64,000 nt of DNA from Punica granatum. Its lineage: Eukaryota; Streptophyta; Magnoliopsida; Myrtales; Lythraceae. Location of the stretch: NCBI RefSeq assembly GCF_007655135.1, contig NC_045129.1, positions 37,139,122-37,203,121 on the forward strand, read 5' to 3'. The notes beneath the pieces are model-generated. The model did no database searches, was not told where the DNA came from, and worked only from the letters and a program-made list of their open reading frames with translations. A program made the position numbers and the translations under genes. Shown here one piece after another: positions 23,595 through 34,671 of this stretch (its first letter is position 1; each line of letters begins with the position of its first letter).

Positions 23595-25330
23595 TCATCT
23601 AGACAGTGCTGATATATATAGGAAATGAACCCCCATAATAGCAATTGCCTTCAGTGCATCCATCTTTTCGTTGAAGAGAAAAACAGCAATTATCGGAGCG
23701 ATAAGTAAGCCCACCATGCTGATTAGGGGTGATCGGTTCCGGGTACCCTATATTTTTCATAATACCCGGACCCTACCCTGTAAGGGACAGGTTCCAAGAT
23801 TTTGGAACCGGACCCCTACCCTGTTGAATCATGGAATCGGACCCTACCCGGAACCTGTATTATACCACAGGTTCCGGGTACTCTGTTGGAACTTGTAAAT
23901 TTTTTCCTTTCGCTAAATAAAATCGAAAATGTCACATATATAATCAGTAATCATGCCAAATAGATTATCAACAAAATTTAGATTAATCCACAACAATGAA
24001 ATAATAATATGTCTCATCAATCCATCGACAAAATTGAACATCCATAATACGATATCACATAACAAAGTGCCTATGTTTTGATTCATTAGAGGAGATAGTA
24101 ACTTTACCCTTTCCTCTTTTTTTTTTTTTTTTTATAAATAACCGGTTCCGGGTACCCTGTAGGCAGGAACCGGAACCGGAACCGATTTTCACAGGTTCCT
24201 AATTTTAATACCCGGAACCTATCCTATTTTCAATACGAGCTACCCAGACCCTACCCGTTAGGGTAGGTTCCAACCGGTTCCGGGTATACCCGGTACCCGT
24301 GCACACCCCTAATGCTGATCACGTTGCCGTAGACTCGATGATTAGCCCTGCCATGCCAACCGCACTGAGTTGCCAAGTTATAGCTGTCCAGACCAAGTTC
24401 ACTATATATGAAACCTCCCCTAATGCAAACCCCGGCGCTTCTCCCTTTTGCAAATGCCTTGAGTCCCCCCTCCTGAAAGAGCCCACCATGTATAGACAAC
24501 TCGCCCCGGCTGAGTTGCATATTTGCTGTTGAAATTAGAAGAGCCAGATAAAGCATTTGTTAAAATGATAAGAAAGGGTAGAAATATTTATCACAAACAG
24601 TAGTACATAACGAGATCTTTTTTTTTTTTGGATAAGTGATATAATGAGATCATTTTTGGGTGTACCATATTGATAACACGTAGAATGTATATTATGTTTC
24701 TTTTATCAGCATTATGTGCAATATTAATAACATGTACAATATATGTAGTAATTATCTCGGAACAGTGAAAAAGTGATTACCAGTTCGAAGATCACTTTTA
24801 ATGTTTGCCTTCAAGGAATTTCCGGAAGCAAAATTGCATCCTGTTGAAAATCGACCCATATATATATGTGCGTGCGTGTGAGTGTGCGCTGCTGAAGAAG
24901 CTATCTGCAGACAAATCCGATCATCACATATTTCCTCTTGGACGCTTTGTTGGAGTTCTGGCCCAAGCCGACGTCGATCACTAGGACAGATGAGATTATG
25001 ATTAGGATTAGTAGCATCTCTGTACTAGGACGTTCATGCACATCTCTGCACCAGAAGAACAACCATACTCGGGTTTATAAGATAACGAAAAGTACACATG
25101 GGGGGGGGGGGGGTGTTGAGGACCGGGAGGCGGATGCATTGAACTAGGCTTTTGATCTACTTGCTACTCCCTCTCTTCTCGAATGACAATCTTCCCAAGA
25201 GCATGGACACTGTCTGGCCTGCGAGGAGACCAGGTCGACTAGATTGCCATCTAGAGCCACCATACATAATGGATCCTGCTCTTAACAACTCCCGTTTCAC
25301 TCACAACCGGCATGTTATCGATCAGTTTCG
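23595..25330 (-). pseudogene. Purine-permease (PUP) family pseudogene, split by a hAT element
   Basis: Read on the minus strand, scattered blocks match the plant purine/cytokinin permease family in the right order. About 25290-25150: KSRIHYVWW, then in another frame GLLAGQTVSMLLGRLSFEK and LVQ. About 25020-24909: ISSVLVID and ASKRKYVMIGFVC. About 24470-24320: GLFQEGGLKAFAKG, then frameshifted LGEVSYIVNLVWTAITWQL. After the hAT element, 23723-23595: ISMVGLLIAPIIAVFLFNEK and ALKAIAIMG to a stop. Damage includes a stop (TAG) where the family has Trp after GSSK, at least three frame changes, loss of most central membrane helices, and the 588-bp hAT insertion. The family assignment comes from recognised motifs, not a search. 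No long open frame remains. Confidence 0.72.
23724..24311. mobile_element. Non-autonomous hAT (GGTTCCGGGTA family), copy 1
   Basis: Ends TAGGGGTGATCGGTTCCGGG and ...ACCCGTGCACACCCCTA are flanked by a perfect 8-bp duplication ATGCTGAT (23716-23723 and 24312-24319). Arrays of GGTTCCGGGTA/TACCCGGAACC motifs occupy both subterminal regions around an AT-rich core. No transposase is encoded. The insertion interrupts the permease pseudogene; removing one duplication and the element rejoins the flanking coding blocks. Confidence 0.92.
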
Positions 25331-25334
25331 CTAA

Positions 25335-27716
25335 TTTTCTTGCTGGTCCTTGATCTGTCATGAATCAGTTTCCATGCCATCATACGTCTTCTCGTGGGTT
25401 CTGCCTATTTAAGTGCTTTGGTGCATTAGGGGAGCCATATTTACTAGTTCGATCCCACCTATATTAACCATTTTGATGAGTGTTTAGCTCTATACAAACG
25501 TTTATTTATATAATGCGAATAATAATTTCGTATCATCTTTCAACATATATATTAATTAGCTCCCATGCGCAGTCAATATATATTATTGCCCATATAACAC
25601 ACATCATGTGATTGTAATTTCCAACAAGGCACACTTGATCTATGTACACACACATATATATATTCCTATCAAACAATTAATATAGAAGAATTTGTCTGAG
25701 ATAAAAGAGTCGTCACATAAGACATTAATGACCATTTCCATAGTAATGCGAATAAGAATTTCCTAGACACGTATTTCCTATATTAATTCACGAATTACAT
25801 GTTTTAAATTGATGTAGTTATCGAAGAAAGAAGTCATCATAACTCTCTTGCACCTGGCTAGCTTAGCCAGCCAGGCTTTGAGATTGATTAGTTAATTAGT
25901 AGTTTCCAGGAGGAAGTGGTGCTATAAGGTTGTAAATTGTTTTTTTATGTAACCGGTTATATCATCTGACTTATGTTATAAGTTAATAATTATTCAATAC
26001 TTTAGCATAGGTGATTGCGAATTTATGACATAATACTATTCAAAAGAAAATAAAGCATTTTATTGAGTTTTGTGATGCAATATCACGTGATAAACTCATT
26101 ACATGTAAAATATATACGGGATCAATAGCGACTGAGACCAATGGGATGCAATAAAATAACAAAACCTTATATAATCATTTTCTTTTTCTTTAAGTATGAA
26201 CGCATTGAGTTTCAAAAAAAAAATTTTAAATAATCCGTACTTTTACCCAAAAAAAAGGGAAAAAAAATACTCGCTCATAATTTAGAGTATGGGGTCCTAC
26301 TCACTGATATTTCACATATCTCAGCTCGCTCTCAATTTTATTAAAATAGTACAAAAAAGACGACCCAAATTTTGTTTATTATTATGTTTTATTGTGAGAA
26401 ATTTGTTTACTATTTGAAATAATTCCCATCCCACTCCCTCTTCTCCCATCTGTATATCTCTCTCGCCTCAACTCCGCCTAGCTTCTCTCCAGTACTGCCG
26501 GTGACCGGCTGGTCTCCCTCCTCAGCCCCTAATGTAATTAACCCTCTTGGATGACGACATGAACAATAGAGATCGTGCGATGATAACTCTGATGATCCCG
26601 TCAAGAATGCGCACTGTGGTTATTATCATATCTTCCGGATTACATGTGAGAAGAAAAGTAGTATCAGAGTCATCCAAAGCTAGGTACAAGGCGGCCTTGA
26701 TCTCTGCGACCTGGCTGGAGTGAAAGAGGAGCACGCAAGAGCGCAGACGGCTACCTTCAGCCTCCAATACGGTAGGGTTCTGGTTCCAGATCGAGTTCTC
26801 GGGTTCTAATAAATGACTTCCTTGATTATCCGGATTGCGGACTTTCTAAAATGATATTGCTGGTCAGTTAAATTTGCTTTAGATTTTGTTGGGAATAAAT
26901 TATAATGATTTCTTAAATGAATATTGTGGGAGGAGAGAGAGAATCTAAATATTAATCGAGGTAGTTTAGGTAAGTAAAGGTGTCGTCCTCGAATTTTATG
27001 AATGAAAAAGAAATTACTATTGAGAAAAATTAATTCCTTACAAAGTTGACCCGATTTAAACCCGAATTAGTCGAATTTCATGGGATTTTCAGATATTAGG
27101 TGGTTCATATTAAAACAAGAAAAAGAAAACAGAGGATATTTTTCGCTTAACTAAGTTTTTAACATCTTGAACAAGGCCTTTCATCACCCACGACCATATA
27201 TATTCTTGATCCATTAACAAAATTATAGGAGTGGCCGGGAGAACTGCTCGAAAGTATGTATGCTAGAGCAAAGGGACATTGCAAATGATTAATTCTCGGT
27301 GATGAAATCGACTTAATGTCAGTTCCTGGGGTAAAGTAATTATACGATATATATCGCCGATCACTAATAGTATGCTGCACGATCAAAATTTGCCTAAGTC
27401 GGTCCCTTTCAATTCCAAATTCTAGTTCTTGTAATTATTATCTTAACCACGAAACACCTTTTCGATTGCTTGCAAGTTCGAGCAAAGCCTGCAATAGATA
27501 ATTAGAGCTTTGTGGGGTACTTAGAATATCGACAGATGATCGATATGATCTTCAGGTTCTTTACGAAAAGTCCCCAGTGCCCTTTTCGGACAAGTGGGAT
27601 TTGCCAATGCCAATGGGAACTTATCCCATCGGAAAAGGTCCTCGAGACTTTTTGAATGGTGGGCCAATATTGTATGTCCTTCCACATTATTAATCTATAT
27701 AATTAAAGGATACGTC
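25335..27716. other. Gene-free region
   Basis: Mostly AT-rich. A partial SINE-like block (CCCGAATTAGTCGAATTTCATGGG) is at about 27050-27115. A 49-codon stretch at 27537-27690 with unbiased codon use (containing WDLPMPMGTYPIGKG) looks once-coding but is not recognised. A minus-strand open stretch at 26522-26767 is also not recognised. No intact gene is seen. Confidence 0.4.
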
Positions 27717-27724
27717 TTTCATAC

Positions 27725-28305
27725 TAGGGGTGTGCACGGGTACCGGGTATACCCGGAACCGGTTGGAACCTACCCTAACGGGTAGGGTCTGGGTAGCTCG
27801 TATTGAAAATCGGATAGGTTCCGGATATTAAAATTAGGAACCTGTGAAAATCGGTTCCGGTTCCGGTTCCTGCCTACAGGGTACCCGAAACCGATTATTT
27901 ATAATAAAAAAAAAGAGGAAAGGGTAAAATTACTATCTCCTCTAATGAATCAAAACATAGGCACTTTGTTATGTGAGATCGTATTATGGATGTTCAATTT
28001 TGTCGATGGACTGATGAGACATATTATTATTTCATTGTTGTGGATTAATCTAAATTTTGTTGATAATCTATTTGGCATGATACTGATTATGTATGTGACA
28101 TTTTCGATTTTATTTAGCGAAAGGAAAAAATTTACAGGTTCCAACAGAGTACCCGGAACCTGTGGTATAATACAGGTTCCGGGTAGGGTCCGGTTCCATG
28201 ATTCAACAGGGTAGGGTCCGGTTCCAAAATCTTGGAACCTGTCCCTTACAGGGTAGGGTCCGGGTATTATGAAAAATATAGGGTACCCGGAACCGATCAC
28301 CCCTA
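27725..28305. mobile_element. Non-autonomous hAT (GGTTCCGGGTA family), copy 2
   Basis: Ends TAGGGGTGTGCACGGGTACC and ...CGGAACCGATCACCCCTA are flanked by a perfect 8-bp duplication TTTCATAC (27717-27724 and 28306-28313). It is the reverse complement of copy 1 and nearly identical to it along its whole length by eye, so both are young insertions or recent products of one source. Confidence 0.92.
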
Positions 28306-28313
28306 TTTCATAC

Positions 28314-31300
28314 ATCCCTCAAGATAAAAAAAGGAATATATCTGATTATATGTGTGTGTGTGTGTGTGGAATCCGGTCCTATAGAGCTAATTTAAACGAG
28401 CCTCAAAAGTTAAATTTCGAATCATACAAGCTCATTGTAACTTCTGCATTTTAGATTACCATAATACCGTGTGAGATGAATGAAAACATTATCTTAACAT
28501 TGCCCGTATGCATGTATATTGTTGAAACATGATTTTTTAACATCAATAGAAAAATGATACGGGAGATGCGAAGAGATGCGGTTGTTAAAAGAGAATAGAG
28601 AGAGAGAGAGAAAAAAAATCATGATATTCGCCTACCTAGACAGTAATGATAATGGATGATTTACTAACAACATACGAAATCTATATATATTGGTGCTATG
28701 CTATTTATGATATAAAGCACATGATCTTTATATATATGTCAAGGTTCAATGTTTCTTGTTAAGGTATTATTCACCCTATGGTCCCCAAATTCATCTCTCT
28801 CTCTCTCTCCCCTTCACTATGAAAGTGTCACTCTCACCTCTATGAACGGTAATTTATATAATATTTTGGTGTCGGCCGGACCATTTTGGCCGTTGATCTT
28901 GATCCTTCCATCAATGGTCTCATCATGATCAATTAACTGCATAACACGACTTCACTCAATATTCGTCAAGCTTTAACACACACACACACATATATAAGTG
29001 CCCTATATGTATAGCTAGGTTTGATTAGTTTGTGAGGTCAACCTAAGTTGGTTTATGTATACCATCTTTTTCTCAATTCACCATGAACTCGTCTCATGCA
29101 TGTCGGACGTTATGGCGTTAATCTCGGCATCATTTGACGCACTTAGGATATTCCTAAACTAAGTAACAGTTTAGACACTTCTTAACATGTCCGAATAATC
29201 GCCCATAATATATATATATTTGGATTCGATCTTTATATTTGGTTTTTATGTAGTATTATTTGCCTCGCCAATAATGCTTATAGAGAGATTTTCTAGGGAT
29301 TGGTTTAAAACGCGGTGAGTTCAAAAGTAGTACTAAAAAGTTATATTTCAGTTGGGCTGTTATTTTATTTTCGAAATAAATAAATGATTAATTTTGGGCT
29401 TGTACTCTGAAGTTAATTTATCAATGAAGAGACTACTGGAGTTCATCCAAAAAAATAATAATAATTTTGACATGACAATGACAAGGATGAACTAACGATC
29501 ATATATGCATTGTTTTCTTGTCCTAGAGGTTTGATGTAGCGAAATGCTATAATTTTGAATTTCAAAAAATTAATTAAGATGTGTGTGTGGTTGTGTGTAC
29601 GTAAGATATTATTTGATCTATGAATGATCACGAATAGTTGAAACACATCATTATATATCATGTGAATAGATTCTATTAATTAATAACTCTTTGTTGTCTT
29701 ATATCATACATCATGCGATAAGTTCATCAAGGTCGAGTAGCACCATTCCTAACCGAGATCGTCGAAAGTATCAGAGAGGTCGGTGTCGGCAATCTCATCT
29801 CGGGAAGAGATGGGTTACAAGGAGCCACCATTTGCCGTGGGTCATAATCCTAGGTGCAGACGGTCAGACAGAAATCTAGACCAAGGGCCGGGGCGCACGA
29901 GAATAGCAAAGAAAAATTCAAGGACAGGTCGACACCAAAATTTTCAATGTCTATATACACTTAATACATAAATAAATCAAATGGCTTGATATGTAGCAAC
30001 TATACTAATTGATAAATATTTTGCTTACAAGAAAAAAAAAAAGAATCTATATTTTGCTTACTTCTCGTGACTCTATTTTTCCTCCCCTCCTCTCCCTCAA
30101 CATAGTTTTATCAATCACATTCCACGAATTCGAATTTTTCGAAGTATAAAAAGCTGATATATATTTTCAAACGTTAGCCAATTAATTATATGAATCACTA
30201 ATTACATGATATACGTAAGTAGATGTCAAGATATCAAAGAAAGTATAGAGCAGTAGCGCACACTTTCACATTGTAACTAAGGGGTTCCAAAGTCGATCCT
30301 CATAGTGGAACTATTTGCGTCCATTTATTAGCTATTCGATTTCTATTTCATTATATTTGACTCATATACTTTTCCTTATAATCGAAAAAAAAAAGTTGTT
30401 ATTACAATTTCTATATTAATTTTATCAATCCAATCATCCAAATGACATCATCATGGTAAGGAAGGTCGACGATGCCAATTTTTCTAGGTAAACCGACTAC
30501 GTCTAGTTTGTGTCCGGTGTCATTCCAAAGCCTCTTTATTCAGCAAATAATTAATGGTGCATATCAACATAAACGGTTTTGTATATAGGGATTAGTCACT
30601 ACATACTAACGCGTCACGCAGACTCATAATTAATTTTTATTTCTATAGTTATTTTTAATATAAATTTTATAGTTGTAATTGACCATATTTACAAGTTATA
30701 TATTATATTATAAACTAATAAATTTACTATTGATAAAAATTAATTTATATTAATTATATATATTTATGACTAAACTTTTTTTCCAGCTTATATTTATATA
30801 TGGGTTAATGCAAGGAAATGAAGAGTAAATCATTCATAAGTTCCTAAACTTGTTCAACTGGTATATTTTCGTACGATGATTGGAGGCCTCTCATCATATT
30901 TTAATACTTGAGAGTATACTTTAAATATCTATAATAATAGATTTATCATGATCTTATTAATTAAGCAAATTTCCTGCATGTAAAGGACCTTTTTCTAAAA
31001 TATTTGAGGATTAGATTAATGAAGTTTTTGAGTTTTTTCTTTGGGTCAATGAAGAACTTTTTTTATTTAATTAATCGCACTCTAATATTAGTAAGGATGA
31101 ATATATGCATATATATATATATATGTATATATTAATTTTTCACAAAAATAAATGGCATATAGTATTCTAGGGAAACATATACCAAAATAATCTGCGATTA
31201 AATATAAAATGAAGGGTGCAAATACTTCCACGTACTTGAAGAACTGCCTATGGAGTATGGACAATGGACCAATCCACTGAGGCTCGGACAAAATATAGAA

Positions 31301-32700
31301 CAATTTTTAAATATAAATTAATATGCATTTAATCTATAAAAAGTAATGTCAGAAAAAGAAATATCTGTTGCACTTAATTTCTGAATGTTGGGACGAGGAA
31401 TTATTTACTATGACTTTATAAATTTCTTCAACTTGTTAGCACCGTATACATGAGAAGGGGGGAAAAAAAGGGCTTATTACCCCAAAAAACTATCTTTGAA
31501 TTGCCGATCTGCCATGTGACTTCACCATTGTCAATCAATCCTTTAGCTCGGGATCGTTTATGAAGAGATATCAATATCCAAAAGATTGTTACATTACTCC
31601 AAAGTAAATCTGGGATTGACAAAATAACTACTGGTCTTCATTTGGCGTAATAAATTAATCAGTGCATTATGTTTCAATTTTTTTAAGAATATTATAGCTT
31701 GAACATATATATACACAAGAAGTTTATTCGCGCAGATGTTTTATGATAATAAAAAACAGATAATGTCAAAAAATAAGCCAGTTGCCCGTGTACGTACGGA
31801 TTAGATATATCCAACGGCTCGCGTGTACTTCTACGCATGCGTGATGCACTATTAGACCTAGAAATGAAAATATGTAGCAAAGGATTAAACTCGTTCTAGA
31901 ATATTTTCCGACGCCATTTTACTGCCAAAAAAAAAAAAAGGAGTCAATATAGTATAGATAGTTCTTGTGGACGATGTTAATGTATAGATACTAGTGAAAT
32001 CAGGCTACTTTTGTCAACCAGTCATATTTGAATTTCTGCCATGTATAAGAACTCTTCGGATTTATTTATATGATCGGGAATATGATTTTCTCTCTCTGTT
32101 TTTTTTTTGGCAATGTTAAATTGCTTTGATGGGATAACGTTAGCGTTAGAAGCTCTTTTCCATATACATACATATTAGAACTACACTATGATACCTTTTT
32201 ATATCGCAACCTTTGGCTGTCATGTTTTCGTTGCATAATAGTTGTCTATTTGGAATAAGAGTATGCTATTATTAGACGAAGTATGAGTTACAGAAGATAA
32301 CAGACATAAGAAATCCGTAATGTCACGTATGCATTTCAGCTTTCGATCGGGCAAAGGATTGCACAGAAATCATTTATGTGAGGAAGTGATATCTTGAAGA
32401 GAATTTCAAACGCAACGTGTAATATATCTTTCCACAATGGGCCTAGCTAGCTAGTATGCTCCTGGATGGATGATGGATCCGTCGCCCAATCGAAGAGACG
32501 CAACCCAAAAGTAGAACTAGCTGCAACTAAAAGCAAGACTTAGACGTGACTCAATAAAAATATTAATAATTGTCATTCGTTAACTAATCACAGTGAATTA
32601 GTGATCGGAAATGAATGCATTCGGTGGTAGTTACAGTTCCAGAACTTGTTTTATATCCACTTTAATTGCAACATAGTTGAAAAGAGCGGGATTCATCAAG
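28314..32700. other. Gene-free AT-rich region with microsatellites
   Basis: Holds (TG)n at about 28351-28367, (GA)n, (CT)n, (CA)n and (TA)n runs and poly-A tracts. A possible SINE head (GCAGTAGCGCACAC ... GGGGTTCCAAAGTCGATCC) is at 30248-30310. Open stretches at 29691-29971 and 31428-31880 have no recognisable product. No gene is supported. Confidence 0.45.
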
Positions 32701-32714
32701 AAATCGGAATTGTC

Positions 32715-32950
32715 CGATTATCAAAAGTGTCACGATCCATCATCCGGTGATAAGAAATGTTACACCCTCGAAATCCCCAAAAAAAAAGTATATAGTATTA
32801 ATTGATTATTTAATAATCAATTAATAATATTAAAAAAGTTTCAATACAGTTACGTACGTTCTCATATGATAATAAAATAGTTTCAAGTTCAATATTTATG
32901 GTGAGATACCAGTGCTCCATCATTAACTATTTATAATTTTTATTTCATTC
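32715..32950 (+). repeat. Repeat R, copy 1 (possible SINE)
   Basis: TTATCAAAAGTGTCACGA, ATAAGAAATG, ACGTTCTCATA, AGTTTCAAGTTCAATA and CATTAACTATTTATAATTTTTATT occur here and again, in the same order, at 34110-34275. GTTTCAAGTTCAA resembles a B box. Confidence 0.55.
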
Positions 32951-32984
32951 TTTTATTTTATAATTTTTATTTCTATCTGTTAGG

Positions 32985-33462
32985 GTAAGTTTGAGTAGCT
33001 CGTATTGAAAATATGGTAGGTTCTGGGTATTAAAATCAGAAACCGGTGAAAATCGGTTCCAGCTCTGGTTCCTGCCTACAGGGTACTCGGAACCGGTTAT
33101 TTATTAAAAAAAAGGAAAGAGTAAAGTCATTGTCTCTTTTAATGAATCAAAACATAAGCACTTTATTGTGTGGGATCGTATTATGGATATTTAATTTTAT
33201 TGATGGATTGATGAGACATATTATTTTTTTTTGTTGTGAATAAATATAAATCTTTATTAATATTATATTTGGCGTGATTACTGATTATATATGTGACATT
33301 TTTTTATTTTATTTAGTCAGAGAAAAAAATTTATAGGTTCCAACAGGGTACTCGGAACTTGTGGTATAATACAGGTTCCGGATAGGTTTCGGTTCTAGGG
33401 TTCAACATAGTAGGGTCCGGGTATTGTGAAAAATACAGAGTACTCGGAACCGATCACCCCTA
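32985..33462. mobile_element. hAT (GGTTCCGGGTA family), left-truncated copy 3
   Basis: Starts inside the family consensus (TAGGGTAAGTTTGAGTAGCTCG) and runs in the orientation of copy 2 to a normal terminus GAACCGATCACCCCTA. The left terminal repeat is missing. It is more diverged than copies 1 and 2 and has indels, so it is older. Confidence 0.82.
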
Positions 33463-34109
33463 ATAAAAACGTTCAAATACACTGAGAGTCATCAGGTTTC
33501 TGGATAGCACGGAGGTAAGGGTCTGATGAATGTGGGAAGGGGCGCGAAGGAGGCAAAGAGGATTTGGTTCGATTGAAGCCCTCCTAGGGAGCGAAGCCTG
33601 TGATCTGAGTTTGTTGCTACAATTTGCAGCACACGAGCTTCGATCGAAGCCCTCTATGCCTCGAATAAGAGCGGCGGTCTTCGATCGAAGTCTTTGTGCT
33701 TTGATTCACAACATCATTGCTCAGAAATTGAAAAAGAAAAAATTAAAGAGGTGAAATTGGGATTGGTGGCAGTGGGGTGGAGTTGAAGGGAGTGGAACGG
33801 AAGGGAAGGAAAAACGCATGAGAAAGATGGTATAGGAAGAAGAGAGATGAATTACATTCATTTTCTAAAAATAAAAAAAGTTTGAGATTCACTTTATAAC
33901 TAAAAAATTTAAACAAAAAGGATAGAAAAAGGAACAAACAGTAAACAATGCCAAGTTGGACGATTCCGTCAAACTCTTGTCGGAAGCCAAACGAAAGGTT
34001 TTTTGAGGTATGCGTTTCAACGGTTAAGATTTTATGTGATGTAAAAAGTGATTGGAGGGCACGCTTGATGTAAAGTCCATATTTCATGGTATATTTGATA
34101 GTTTTCTAT
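33463..34109. other. Spacer upstream of WRKY57-like gene
   Basis: A segment at 33560-33710 repeats CTTCGATCGAAG(C/T) three times and has higher GC than its surroundings, but no product is recognised. The rest is AT-rich. Confidence 0.35.
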
Positions 34110-34275
34110 TATCAAAAAGTGTCACGAACCCGTCGTATGATAAGAAATGCTACCCGGACATATTTAGTACAGTGATATACGTTCTCACACAATATCAAAT
34201 AGTTTCAAATTTGATACCTGCGGTGAGTTAGCCGGTGCTCTATTGTTAACTAATTATAATTTTTATTTTATAATA
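34110..34275 (+). repeat. Repeat R, copy 2
   Basis: Second copy of the series described at 32715-32950 (TTATCAAAAAGTGTCACGA ... ACGTTCTCACA ... AGTTTCAAATTTGATACC ... GTTAACTAATTATAATTTTTATT). It ends about 400 bp upstream of the WRKY start codon and so may contribute to its promoter. Confidence 0.55.
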
Positions 34276-34671
34276 AAAAAATATAACGTGCAAATAAGAT
34301 TTAAAAATAAAATCCAGAGAGCGCGTGGGGACCACGCCCGCCATGCGCCCCCAAACTATCTCCCAATCCGTGTCTTCGTAGTACTGTTTCACTTTGACGG
34401 CGATTTTTCTAACTTTATCCCTCTCTTGCTCTCTCCTCTTCCCATCGAACTGCACACTGACAGGACAAAGCTTTCAAATCCTCTCTCTCTCTCTCTCTCT
34501 AAAACCCAAAGTTTCGAAAAACTACGCGTCCTTTCCACTCTCCACCTCAAAACCCTAACCAAAGCTTCCCCCACTCTCTCTCTCTCTCCCACATTCTCTT
34601 CCCCGTCCGCATGCACCGCCGGGAGAATCCAATTCCACCCAGGAGATCCTCCGCTGATTGATCCCCCGGCC

